Origin: Scleroderma bovista
Taxonomy: Eukaryota; Basidiomycota; Agaricomycetes; Boletales; Sclerodermataceae
Reading direction: 5' to 3'
NCBI GenBank assembly: GCA_037178675.1
Contig: JAYMGJ010000468.1
Coordinates: 1 to 60,116 of the forward strand
Length of the DNA stretch: 60,116 bases
This document shows, in pieces, positions 1 through 10,943 of the stretch. The position numbers and the translations under genes are program-made. Below the pieces are notes generated by a model, which did no database searches, had not been told where the DNA came from, and was given only the letters and a program-made list of their open reading frames with translations. Each line of letters begins with the position of its first letter. Within the stretch, counting starts at the first letter, position 1.

Positions 1-440
1 ACCTGCCTGATTCCAGACGAATGTCTGTTGCATCTGAAGTGCCTGGGGGCCCTGGGGTTGTCTGGTCCAGACTCTCCAGACGTTCGTCAAATCGCTGATG
101 TAGGGGGGAGATTCAGAATCGTGGAACGTGCCTCCTAACGTTCCGCGACTTGCCGCGCTTTACTAGCCCTACCCTAGTTTGAGCAAAGGGCTACGTGGAC
201 ATAGGTGAGATCTCCATCCCTCGACCTTTTTGGATAAGATTGGTGGAGGACCTTGCGCTGTTCGAATGTGATTCTTATTTCATATGGCCACAAGTCTCTG
301 TAATATAGTATACTGGGTGCCTGCAGTCAATGCTTCTCGAATTCCTCGCATCCGCCTGCCTCCAAATGCACTGTCCTTCAAATGTCCACGATCCCTGTGC
401 CCTACTAATTGTGATATTTCTAACCTATTTGTTCTTCGAA
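1..440. other. No recognisable gene
   Basis: Mixed-composition sequence. Only short open frames on either strand, none with a recognisable domain or splice structure. It may be the flank of a gene lying outside the window. Confidence 0.5.
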
Positions 441-1309
441 TGAGTGGTTCGTTTCTGTAATCATGCTGGCGGTCATCATCGTGCTGGTGCTAGCAGTACT
501 GGCAGTTATCGTCGTCATGTTTGGGCTGTCATCGTGGTCAAGCTGGTCATGCTAGTACATCATCGTCGTCATGTGGCCGTCGGCCTTTGTGGTCACTGTG
601 TTGGTGTCATGTTGACAGTCGTCGTGTTGCTTGCTGTTGCTGTTTCTGTCATTGTCATTACTCTTTGTGGTCGCCATGGTGGTCAGTCGCCGCCATCGTC
701 GTCGTCATCGTCGTTCAATTTCCTGATGGTTGGATGGCTGTGAACATCCGATCCATGCTGGTACTAGTCATTGTCATGGTGATCATGGTGGTGGACCATC
801 CACACTTTCATCATCAGAATTGAGGCAACTTACCTGTCCGCACTGAAGGTATGTCCAGCGGGTGTATGGATGCACCAATTGTTAGCACCAGTCCTGTGGA
901 ACACGAGTCGACCGTTTGCGTTCGGATGACACACGATCGGACCAAGGCGTCATTGGCAACTGCAGGAGTGACATCGGGAGAGGCAAGGGGTGATTTGGTG
1001 GTAGATAAAGTGACTGCGAAGATTGCGGAAACAGCGATGACATTAGTCTCCCCAAGGCAGACCAAAGATTCGATGGAAGACAATCGTTCCCCGATGACAT
1101 AAACTTAACACACTGGCTGCAGAATCAGCGCATGTGTTAGACCGAGAAAATGGACAGGAACATTGATAGGAAACAGATTGGTCGGACGACGGATTTCGTC
1201 TGCGGAAACATGGAGTGGACGGCTGGTAATTGATGACCGGTGACCTTGGACCCTATATGTAAGTGTTTTCGATCATGGATGTAGGGCATGCATCAGCAAA
1301 ACCTGACTT

Positions 1310-1480
1310 CGCTTAACCTAACTTGACAGTGACTTAATCATTACTTAAGGCTACTTAACCGACCCAACGGATAAGCAGCATGACACTTGGATAAGTAGAT
1401 CTCTACGATTAACATCTGCTTAATCTGTGCTTGTACACTTATATTCTGCTTATGATTCACTTAGTCCCTACTTATTTCAC
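1310..1480. repeat. Degenerate CTTA-rich repeat, copy 1
   Basis: The motif (A/T)CTTA(A) recurs about every 8-15 bases (TACTTAA, GCTTAA, ACTTAG and so on). A comparable stretch occurs at about 2740-2880, on the other side of the GTC-rich block. No regular period and no gene. Confidence 0.5.
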
Positions 1481-2065
1481 ACTTGGATCATAGGTCATTT
1501 GCTTGCTCATTTCATCATTCGAGTAAGCACACAGCAAGTAGTATTAAAGTAGCAGACAAGAACATGACAAGGAGTACAACTAGACGAATAGAATGCAATT
1601 GGGTTGTTAGCATTGGTGTTGGCGTCATCATTGTGGGGTGGTTGTCACCGTCGCCATCGCCGTCGGTGGTGATGGGGTCGTTGTCGTTGTCGCCAGCAGT
1701 GGTGGGGTCTGGTCGTTAGCATAGTCATTGTCAAAATTGGTGGTGGTGGGGTCGTCGGCATCGTCACTGAGGTTGCTATTGTCAGTGTCAGCTGGTCATT
1801 GTGGGGACATTGGTTGTTGTCGCCGTCAATGTCGTCAGTGGTGTGGGTCTCGTCGTCGCTGTTGCTATTATCACCACCATTGTCGTCAGTAGTGGTGGGA
1901 TCTTGTAGTCACCGTTGTCGTCAACGGAATTGGTAGTGGCAGGGTCGTCGTCATTGCTGCTGTTGTTGTTGTCGCCCCCGCTGCCATCGTCGTCGTCACT
2001 GTTTGCTGGTTGTTGTGGGGTCGTTGTCGGATTAGCATTGTCGTTGTCATCGCCATCAGTGGTGA

Positions 2066-2410
2066 TGGTAGTCTTCGTCATCGCCGTGGCCCGTCGTCAT
2101 GTTTTTTTCAGCGTTGGTGAGGTCATTATCGTCACCATCAGCAGTTGTGGTAGTCGTCATCATCGCCGTGGCCCGTCGTCTTTTTTTTTTCAGCATTGAT
2201 GGTGGTGGGGTCATTCCCGTCACCATCAACAGTGGTGGTAGTCGTCGTCGCTGCCGTGGCCTGTCATCATTTTTTTTTCAGCATTGGTGGCGCCAGTGGG
2301 GTCATTGCCGTCGTCACCAGCGGTGGTGGTAGTCGTCATCGCCATGGCCCATCATCAGTGGTCATTGCTGTCGCCGGCGCTGGTGGAGTGAGGTCGTCAT
2401 CGTTGTCGCG
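2066..2410 (+). repeat. Minisatellite, about 4 units of 84-91 bp
   Basis: Within the GTC-rich block a longer period is visible. Each unit has GTAGTCGTC, then GCCGTGGCCCGTCGTC or a close variant, then a run of T followed by CAGC(A/G)TTG, then a GGTGGGGTCATT-like stretch and CACCA(T/G)CA. Unit starts are near 2066, 2150, 2236 and 2327. The T run varies in length from unit to unit, as expected for a slipping repeat, and the last unit has lost it. Confidence 0.7.
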
Positions 2411-2739
2411 CTTGTGGTAGAGACGGAGATGGTCGACGTTGGTGGTCGTGTTTACAGTCGGCGCTGATGGGGGGGTGGTGATTGCCATTGTGAATACCTA
2501 CAGGAGTCGGATAGTGTCAGAACAGTAAAACAAGAATTTAAATACATGGAAAATACCTGAGCACGCCGGAGGTGTGTGAGGGTGGTCGTTGTTGTTGCGG
2601 CTGACATCAGAGGTGGTGGTCGACGTTGCTGTCGGGCTCGGGTGGGAAGCGGTGAGGACAAAGTTCAACATGCTGATATAATCAGACACTCCGCACAAAT
2701 TTTGCCAAGTTCTCATCGACCTCAGCTTGTACGAATTGT

Positions 2740-2880
2740 ATTACTTAGTTACTTATCCTACTTAATCTACTTAACAGTTACTTTGCATGCTTGGAGTGCT
2801 TTGCATGCTTAGCCATTTGTCTGCTTAATGTACTTAAGTTACTTACGTGCTTGACAGGTGCCGTCAAGTAGCTCAAGCGC
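2740..2880. repeat. Degenerate CTTA-rich repeat, copy 2
   Basis: Same character as the stretch at 1310-1480: TTACTTAGTTACTTATCC, CTACTTAATCTACTTAAC and similar. Together the two stretches bracket the GTC-rich low-complexity DNA. Confidence 0.5.
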
Positions 2881-3767
2881 TGTCAAGCAAACTCAGGATT
2901 TGCTGATGTGATGGCATTCGGACGCCCGTTATTCGAGGGGGATCGAGGTATACATGCCGGCGCCAGTCGGCACTTCCCCGAGTAAGAATCCAATTTCATT
3001 GTATAGAGTAAGCAGTCATATCAAGCCAGGTTGAGCGACATCTCAGAACTTTCATGAGTTAGCAAAACTTCCAAATTATATTTTGTCGTGTAGTCGTCAG
3101 GCACCTAGAACTTTTTGTATCACAGATTGTGTGTTCCACTTGGGACTGCATGCTAGCTAGCAGCACGGCCATCGTAAGATCTCGGACTGCTTAAAATTGA
3201 CTTTCACAGACGTGTTTCCTTCAGGATTCATTAGTATCCGAACCTCGAGGCCGCCAGTGCACTCGCCATCCCCAATGCAGAGGCTCCACAGACAGATGCT
3301 ATTGATACGTGCGCAGGCGTGACAAGTTGCTCCCAAGGTCATACCACCTGACCAGGTTCACAGATGGACTACGTTCCAGGCTTGGTAAGGCCCTGGGATG
3401 TCTTTCACATGCGCAGGGATGTCGAACAGTTACTCCGATAGTCTCACCCAGAGGATGCTGAAGGCTGGGATCATCGAGACTACAGCATGTAATTGCGACT
3501 CACCATGCAATTGCTAGGTATGGGAAAATGCTGTATGTATTGAATACCCAAATGCCCCACTCCACACGTCATAGGTGCGTTTTACGTGCGGGTATGGGGT
3601 GGCAAGCACTGCTTCTGAAAACCTTATGTACATGCACTGTAGTCGTTCATTCCCGTCTCCCTGAGATGCTTACTATTGCGATCGATCAATCGAAGCCAAA
3701 CACATTAAAGTGGCAAATTATTAAAAAAATGTGAGTCATGGATAAGTCGTGAATATATCATCCTATG
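2881..3767. other. No recognisable gene
   Basis: Ordinary-composition intergenic DNA downstream of the kinase gene. No open frame with a recognisable domain, and no repeat structure seen. It probably includes the 3' UTR of the kinase at its right end. Confidence 0.5.
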
Positions 3768-5031
3768 TCAAATATCCAGAAGATTACAGGCCAAGTACAA
3801 ACTAAGTCGTGCCTGTGATGCGGATAAGAAAATACAACAAAGTAAGCAAGCAAGCAGTGAACAATGTAACGTATAAAGGCATCCGAAAGGATCTTTCTCT
3901 GCCAGAAGGCACCTCTGCTTTCTCCTAAGCTGCTTTAAAGGTAGAAAATATGCATGTGAAAGAATACTCACTATGACCGCGACAATGTCAGAAATAAGAG
4001 GGCGTGAAGATTCATCGCGTTTCCAGCACAAGCAGCATATTTCCCACCATTGGTCTGTCATACGACCATGTGTAGTCTCATCTGTTGGCCGATCAGGTTG
4101 TCCCTGCAAAATGCGTTGTATAACGCCCCGTGTATCACGAATGTTATGGTAGGGGGGTTCTCGAGTGAACAGTTCCTGAAACAGTACAGGTCGAAAGATT
4201 AACTTGGGGACGGGTAGCATGCGTACCAGGACAGTCATTCCAAAAGCCCACACATCCGCTTGTGTAGTCATCTTGCCGTAATTATCGATTTGTTCCGGCG
4301 CCATCCATCTTATCGTCGGGTGTATAGGTGCAGCAGCTGTCATAGAGAATGAGGAATCAATAAGAGCAGAGAGTCCATAATCGACCAGCAAAGCTTGGCC
4401 ATCCTTGGAAATTAACACATTATGCTGTCACAGGGGTTAATTTCAGGTCAGTCTGTTGGATTCTAGGCCAACTCACTGCTCTCAAATCCCCGTGCAAAAC
4501 TCCGTGGCTATGGAGGTAATGCAACCCTCGTGCAATCCCCAAGACCTGGATAGCTAACCTTCTGAGAATGTTGATAGATGCAGATCATTGGACGTACTAG
4601 AGGTCGTGGGTCGTTGTTCAGGTCTTGCACGTAGTCGTATGCATTGCCCTTTGAGATCCAATCGGAAATAATTGACACTGCGAAGTCAAACCTTGTGACG
4701 AGACCAAACACAGAGACGACGTTATCATGCTGGAGGGTGGTCCAGCATCGTATCTCCTCGACGATGCGCTGAGTGGCAATTAGTTGGGAGGGCGAATATT
4801 ATAACAGTGAAGTGCATGTACGTCGCCAGCGGCCGTGTCTGCAGATGGGGAAAGACGGAGAGATTTTACGGCTACCTGTGTTCCTCCAGGATTGATTGTA
4901 CCCTTGTAGACAATGGCATGGCCGCCGTGCAGCGGGCGGAAAGACTCGTCTCGATCCACACGGTCATTGAGGTTGATACCATGTTCCGACGCTCGCTGGG
5001 CTAGTCGTTGAAGGTGAGGTAGTGTCTCCAT
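3768..5031 (-). CDS. Tyrosine-kinase-like (TKL) protein kinase
   Basis: Probable protein kinase of the TKL-like group that is expanded in Agaricomycetes. Starts at the ATG at 5031. Exons joined by GT-AG introns: the first intron begins after Ala-Gly-Asp and rejoins in phase at Arg-Ile-Val-Glu-Glu. Visible subdomains: ATP-site Lys in VAVKS, alpha-C Glu in the following exon, catalytic loop HGDLRAHNVLIS, DYG in place of DFG, MAPEQ activation-segment end, and the helix-F Asp in ADVWAFGM. The Arg of HRD is Gly, but the catalytic Asp, the Asn and the APE motif remain, so activity is plausible. The last exon (LRRKQRCLLAEKDPFG onward) is hydrophobic and its end at 3768 is the weakest part of the model. 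No extra domain is seen upstream of the kinase domain. Substrate unknown. Confidence 0.75.
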
Positions 5032-6664
5032 GGAGTAGAGTAGTACACAACTCTACGGGCTCCCCAGCCTGTGAGATATATAAACGTCCCGCATGCATGT
5101 TCGAGCACTCAGCCTCGTGACTTGAGATAAGACTGGGCCCCATGGTGAGAGCATCACAGTAACACATGGCTCTGCTTTATGTAATGTCAGGGTGCTGGGA
5201 GACGTGTGTTTGGGCTTATGAGCTTGCTAGTGCTATTATGTACCAGATAGACATTTTGTAGTTCCACTTAAGCCACTCGAAATGCCGCCTGCGTCGGCAG
5301 AGCCCTTGCTTGACGAATTGAATTGAAATGGCGAAAGTCAATTACAGTTATTCAAGGAGTACAATTTGCTTACTACTGAAGTGTATAACACTTCCAAAGA
5401 AGGCAAAAAGTTCAGTCGTAGGACGTTCTCACGATATAACGAAGTCCCAGAACCCAAGGGAATTCAAATTGTATCCGCCAAGATTCTGCCGACGCAGGCG
5501 GCATTTTCGAGTTATCTTGACAAAATATTTTGTGAGAAAGTGCAGCCCCTATCGTGCCGCAAAGGTAGTAATTCGTTGTCAACATAGGGGCCACCACTGG
5601 CTGTACTACCCATGGCTTTCCACAGTCAACCATTACTGGTGGACACAACACATTGATCGACCCTGTACTTTGACTATCACCCTCGACCATTGCCCTATGC
5701 CTGCCGCAAAGCAAGGTTCATTCCGGCACTTCCCTGAGTGTATTAAGTACAGTGGCTTGGTGCTTATCGCGACGTGGCCTATATTGAACACGACCGATGG
5801 CCCAGGATTCGGAAGGGACTCCTCCGAAGCAGAGTAACACCTTGAAGCACTGTACGCCAAATGCTCTCGTCCATTGTGCGTCGTGTGCGTCGATGATCGC
5901 TCTGGTACGAACCGCCAAGTGCTCTCTGGCTCCTCTTTTACCACCTTTTTGCGCACCTGTGCACATTACTCATTTCCGTCGTCCCTAGGGAGAAGGTGTG
6001 AATCTCCGCTGGTGAGGCTATACAGCCGTACAGTGGGTTCGATTGCACCCAAGTGAGTACATATTGTTGTTTTATGAGTTGGTGGCTTTGTGAAGATGCA
6101 CCATTGGGTTTACCAGATCCTTGTCCACCCAAGTATTATTATCTCCAAACTCGATGTGATTCGCACAGTGCTTCTACTCGATGTTGGATGCCATCAGACC
6201 AGTAGGCAGGCTTACCAGTGCATGGGCTGCCATCCAAACGTAAAGGTTCCTGCGAAGAAACGAACCGTGCCTACGCGGCGGACTACTGCCCGTGGGCCTT
6301 ATGCAGGTAACATCTCAACCGAAAGAGAAATATCACTCGATGAATCGTCCATTCGTCGTAAATCCTCGGATATAGCTGCCCTGCTATGGTTAAAGAATAC
6401 TTCTGGGGTCATCACGAGGTCGTTAGGGTCATCTCAGAAGATAAATTGAAGGCGCGAATTTTATGTAAGTGGATGCACTTTGGATCGGCTACGTCCTGCT
6501 GATGCGCCTGAGGGCCTTTCAGGAACCATACTGATGGATTTCCAATTTTCCATGGTGCTGCAGTCGGGTATGTTTGGGGGAATCATTGGCCTTTATCCCT
6601 CAACGTCACGGATATCAACTCATGTATCTCTTCTCTAATTTTGTGGTCAGTGCCTATGCTAGAA
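5032..6664. other. Intergenic, no convincing gene
   Basis: Several open frames of 60-169 codons occur on both strands but none has a recognisable domain, codon bias or consistent splice sites. The only structure seen is the inverted repeat at 5275-5512. Confidence 0.5.
5275..5512. repeat. Inverted repeat, 26-bp arms (possible MITE)
   Basis: The left arm (5275-5300) contains GCCGCCTGCGTCGGCAG and the right arm (5486-5512) is its reverse complement; flanking bases ACTCGAAAT and ATTTTCGAGT also match apart from one extra A. The arms are 185 bp apart. No clear target-site duplication, so a small inverted-repeat transposon is possible but unproven. Confidence 0.55.
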
Positions 6665-8200
6665 CTAACATATGGTACCAAGTGGTAATGCCCACCTAAT
6701 TTCGACTACTGTATATCCACTTTCATCTACCCTCCCAATTCCATCTTGTCTCCGGATCTCTTCCCTACTCACAATGGTAAGTCTCTGCCCATTCCAGGGC
6801 CCTTCCTTGACTTCACCCGGTGATGAAAATGCCTCTTCGACTGTATTCTCCATCCCCTCGTGTCGACCAGTCGAACGATGGGTAATGGCTAGCCAAAATA
6901 CGCTAGTCCCCGCTCTATCACCCCCTATTCCCGAGGTCATGGGCTCCCTCTTCATGAGTCGTGCAACGCAATCGTGGATCCAGCGCGCATGTTGTGGGTC
7001 ATAGATAACGTCGGACGCTAGTATGACATCGTATTTATCTTCTTCAGGAAGACTGGGTGGAGAGGACCAATCTAGTGCAGCGACGTCCATTGTCACCTTA
7101 TCCGCTCCACTCAGGGTTCCCAGATTCGCATGCACATTTTTCGAGAGATTGTCCAGTACCATAGAGTGGTAGTCAGTCGCTTGCACATATGCACAGCACC
7201 CAAGCCGACTGTACACCTTTGCAGCTGCAATACTCAATAGGCCAGTCCCCGCGCCCAGTTCAAGGACGCGTATTAATTTTGGGTTGGGTATAAATCGAGG
7301 CATGTGGACGGTTGTCGCCATGCAGGACATCATGGCCTGGTTAGCAAGGAGGTACTGTGCCGGATCAGCACATATCCGTTGGGCGAGAACAACCGCGCTA
7401 GCCCAGCTCTGCAGTCCCACAGCAGTATGGTCGACTGCGTCCAGCGGAGCATCATTTAGCTCTACAATGACGGACATCTGCATTTTGCGGCTCATGCGCT
7501 CCCCACCATGCTGTTGGCTGTTAGAACTGTCGATTGCATCCAGCCAGAACGGGAAAGTGAACTTGCGCATTAACGATTGTTCGCTCTGTTGCTTGCCGTC
7601 CTCATCGCTTGAAAACTGGGCGAGAAGCACGTATGCTTCGTCGATGACTGCCACGCGCATATTTTCCTCCGTCACCCCAATTTCCCCCACGCCGTCGGCA
7701 TCCCCATAACGTAAATTTACCCAGCTATCGGCTCGTTTCACGAGGCCAGTCAGCCACTTAATGGAAAAACCGCGTTCGAGGTCATCTGCGCGGAGGAGTG
7801 CGAGGGGACCTTCCTTGTTACCGCCATCACAATCACTGTCGTTGTTCCAGTCTCCATGCCCTCCACCATCACTATATTCCTCGGCAGACGCATACCCTGA
7901 GTCAGGAACGCGCATACGCTCTTGACACAAGTGCCTCTTCGACTCTGCCCTCGTCGTCCCACCACCCAGCGACATTTCCTCGCAAAGCATGAGCCTTTCT
8001 TTGAGCGCCATTGTACCTCCTGCGCTCAAAGATGGAGGCCGTGCCAACGAGAAACGGGCAGCCGTGTGAGGAAGGCATGTTAACTGGGGAAAGTATATCC
8101 CCCTCAACGTCTGCAGTGCCTGGTGGAGCTGCGAGGCGGAATAGGTCTGAAGGTGGGCAAGAGGTGGCAAAGAGGTGCTCGGAGAAGTGGGATATGTCAT
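6665..8200 (-). CDS. Family-16 (METTL21/Efm-type) methyltransferase
   Basis: Single-exon 511-codon gene for a putative SAM-dependent protein-lysine methyltransferase. The C-terminal half carries motif I VLELGAGTGLLSIAAAKVY, an acidic post-I segment (QATDYHSMVLDNLSKNV), and DVILASDVIYDP, the arrangement of the METTL21/FAM86/Efm family. Upstream of motif I lies HTAVGLQSWASAVVLA, the usual substrate-binding lead-in. The N-terminal 250 residues are acidic and low in recognised motifs; the long N terminus resembles yeast Efm2, but the exact paralogue and substrate (an elongation factor is typical) cannot be fixed from sequence alone. The ATG at 8200 coincides exactly with the 5' boundary of a Helitron; the codon survives because the element supplies the base it displaced. 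The promoter must therefore be inside the Helitron end or 3.7 kb away. Confidence 0.85.
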   Translation of the reverse strand: MTYPTSPSTSLPPLAHLQTYSASQLHQALQTLRGIYFPQLTCLPHTAARFSLARPPSLSAGGTMALKERLMLCEEMSLGGGTTRAESKRHLCQERMRVPDSGYASAEEYSDGGGHGDWNNDSDCDGGNKEGPLALLRADDLERGFSIKWLTGLVKRADSWVNLRYGDADGVGEIGVTEENMRVAVIDEAYVLLAQFSSDEDGKQQSEQSLMRKFTFPFWLDAIDSSNSQQHGGERMSRKMQMSVIVELNDAPLDAVDHTAVGLQSWASAVVLAQRICADPAQYLLANQAMMSCMATTVHMPRFIPNPKLIRVLELGAGTGLLSIAAAKVYSRLGCCAYVQATDYHSMVLDNLSKNVHANLGTLSGADKVTMDVAALDWSSPPSLPEEDKYDVILASDVIYDPQHARWIHDCVARLMKREPMTSGIGGDRAGTSVFWLAITHRSTGRHEGMENTVEEAFSSPGEVKEGPWNGQRLTIVSREEIRRQDGIGRVDESGYTVVEIRWALPLGTIC

Positions 8201-8214
8201 CTACTTTATTAAAC
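8200..8214 (+). other. Helitron 5' terminus
   Basis: TC at the very end, then TACTTTATTAAAC. The preceding base (8199) is A, giving the A^TC junction expected for Helitrons. Confidence 0.8.
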
Positions 8215-8589
8215 TAACTCGCGTGAGAACTCGAGACAAACTCGACATCTCATTGGCTAGAGCATATAAGACACAAATCTTGAATCTCATTGGTCGACAG
8301 ACAACTGTATCTGGAATAAACAACACGTGATTTGTAACCAGTCACATTTTGCTATTGGCTCTTGCTCAGCACTCGGCCGTTTTCACTGCTGAGCGCTGAA
8401 CACGCTTATGGCGTGTGTTCCCCACGAGGAAGATGCAAGGTCTGTGCACTTATCGATTATCAGAAGTCGGTCTCATTCTCAATCATGCACCAGAGACCCG
8501 TCTGTCACTGTCAACCTTGCTCCCCAGCAACCCAGGCAAGGCCCTCAGGTGAGTATACCTATCGCGTGTCACCCATTCTAGACTAAACT

Positions 8590-10906
8590 GTGAAGCAGCC
8601 CGAAAGACGAGGAAAGCGTTCTCGAACGGAGTCCGTTGCTACTACCAATGGAGATGGTCGTGAACCCAGACAGTCGACACATCAACCCGCTGGTTCACTC
8701 CAGCTAGGGAGTAACCAGAATCAGCTGTTAACTGCTCATCAGCGTCGTTGTCTCGGACAGCAGAGGCGGCGTCAGCGTGAGCGCGAGGAACGCCAAGCTC
8801 ATGGTGGTCAGCAGCAGGGTAAGTATCTACTAATAACTTGCACATTTGCAATGCTAACATAGCTCTGTGGACAATTTGAATCTTTCTACAGCCTCCAGTA
8901 GCCTGCTGCCCGATGATCAAATGGATGTTGACCAAACTGGTGGATTGATGAATAATGAGCAGGTTCGATTGCCAAGCGCTTCGCGCCGCTCACTTGCTCA
9001 GCGCAGCCGGCGTGAAAGGGAGCGCCAGCAACGCGAAGCTGATGTGCAAGCACGTGAGCAGGAGCAGGCCACTCTCCCTCCACCATCCCCTCTGGCAGCA
9101 CATCCGCCACCTCCGCCACTGCTACCACCTCTGCCACCGCTGCCACCTCCGCCACTTCCCCCACTGTCTGCGGACAATGACCAGCACAACCGGCGCTCCC
9201 TCGGACAACAGAGACGTCGTGAACGTGAACGCGAACAGCAACAGCAGCAACCACGTGTCAATCGGGAGGTCCGTGCTCTAGACCTTTATTTTGCTGCACG
9301 TCGTCCGTACGTGGAACCTAGCAGCCGCCATGATCTGGGCCGTATGAATGTGGTGTGCCAAAAATGTCAGGCTTATCATTGGATGGCTGAACGCCTTGTA
9401 GCTTCATCGGATCGCAATCCAGTGTTTGGTTTGTGTTGTAATCATGGCCAAGTCCGCCTTCCCCCCACTCATGAGCCCCCTCAAGCTCTCAAAGACCTCT
9501 TAGAGCACGCAACTCCAGATGCACTCGAGTTTCAATCTAATATACGCCGCTATAATGCTGCCTTGGCATTCACGTCATTGGGAGTTCAGATAGATCACCA
9601 GATCAATGGGGGGCATGGGCCATATGTGTTTCGCGTTCACGGAGAGCTATGTCATCAGATCGGGGAACTCATACCCTCCGAAGGCCGCCGGCCAATGTAT
9701 GCCCAGTTATATATCTATGATCCTGAATTTGCACTTGATGCACGCATGCAACACAATGATGGTCTCTGTCGTCGCATGATGGAGAAGCTCCAGAATGTGT
9801 TGCTTGCACATCACCGGTATGCGCCGCTTTTTCGTCATGCCCATGAACTACTCATGCAAGAACCTGAGGACTCACTGATTACTGTCCGCTTGCTGGCTGA
9901 CCCTACGCGCGACCATCGACGATACAATCTCCCAACCATCAGTGAGATTGCTGCAGTTATTCCCGGAGATGGTGCTCATGCGACTGAGTCGCGTGATATT
10001 GTCTTGCATCGTCGCTCTGGTCCACTGCATCGCATCAGCGAAGGCCATAGATCGTATGCATGTCTTCACTATGTGCTATTCTTCCCTTATGGTGAAGATG
10101 GCTGGCACTGGGACATGCGACTCCACCAGCCAGACAAAGCTGAGCCGAGCAAGCTGTCTCAGATACGCTATACTGCATACCAGCTTTTTCCACGCAGTGC
10201 TCAGTATGCTGCTCTTTTCCGCGGCCGTGCGTTATTTCAGCAGTATCTGGTTGATATATTTGCATCCGCTGAACAGGGCCGTCTCAGATATTTACGCCAC
10301 AATCAAGATCAACTGCGGGCATCACTTTACAGTGGTCTTCAGGATGCCCTTGCAGGTCCTCATGACGATGGACCTGATTTACACGAAATTGGACAGCGCA
10401 TTGTTTTGCCGTCGTCCTTCACTGGAGGTCCACGGTACATGTATCAGTGCTATCAAGATGGTCTAGCACTAGCTCGGTACTTCAAAGCTATCGATATATT
10501 CATGACTGTCACTTGTAATCCGAAGTGGCCAGAGGTTCAGCGGGAGCTTCTTCCAGGACAGACAGCTGCGGACCGTCCAGATTTAGTTGCCAGGGTGTTC
10601 CACATGAAGAAGACGGAAATTATTAATAACGTTTACAAGAATGGTGTATTTGGTCGCACCGTGGCATACATCTATACCATCGAGTTTCAGAAGCGCGGAC
10701 TTCCGCACATGCATTTGTTAATCTTCCTCGAGCAGCCACATAAGCTCCTAACTCCTGCTGATATTGACACGGTTATATGGGCCCGCTGGCCAGATCCTGA
10801 CATGCACCCACTGTTGTTCGAGACTGTCAAAGCATGCATGGTGCATGGCCCCTGTGGTGCATTCAACCCAAATGCACCATGCATGCAACAAGAGAACAGC
10901 TGTTAA
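8590..10906 (+). pseudogene. Truncated Helitron Rep/helicase (N-terminal part)
   Basis: Two or more exons. An upstream exon (open from about 8590 to 8818) joins in phase to 8892 by an intron at 8819-8891 (GTAAGT...CTACAG). A further 5' exon starting near the ATG at 8485 is likely but its junction is not resolved. The protein has repeated basic segments of the RRSLGQQRRREREREQQ type near the N terminus, a Cys-containing motif CQKCQAYHW, then the Helitron_like_N domain with the HUH signature in LPHMHLLIFLEQ. It continues to GPCGAFNPNAPCMQ, where a full-length protein normally has Gly-Lys-Cys-Ser-Lys; here the frame diverges and stops. The catalytic Tyr and the Pif1-type helicase are therefore absent. 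The open frame is otherwise undamaged for nearly 700 codons, which suggests that the internal deletion is recent. Confidence 0.85.
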
Positions 10907-10943
10907 TACTCTCAATGTGGTAGAGTGACTAATATTTTACAGC

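Larger units (their letters stand above)
450..2450. repeat. GTC/GTG-rich low-complexity DNA
   Basis: Two blocks (about 450-810 and 1600-2450) are built from degenerate GTC, GTT, GTG and ATC triplets on the plus strand. They yield open frames rich in Val/Ser or, on the other strand, Asp/Asn/Thr, but these are composition artefacts. The stretch between about 810 and 1300 is of more normal composition and shows no gene. A similar block recurs at 45.3-46.2 kb, so this is a dispersed low-complexity family in the genome. Confidence 0.75.

Noticed and set aside
1788..2081. Asp/Asn/Thr-rich frame on the minus strand
   Set aside because: Product of triplet-repeat DNA, not of selection on a protein.
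5328..5837. 169-codon plus-strand open frame
   Set aside because: No domain, no start context, no splice partners; overlaps an inverted repeat and equally long frames on the other strand.
8196..8201. Alternative Helitron 5' end at TCATCT
   Set aside because: Preceded by G rather than A, and the downstream sequence fits the TCTACT start at 8200 better.
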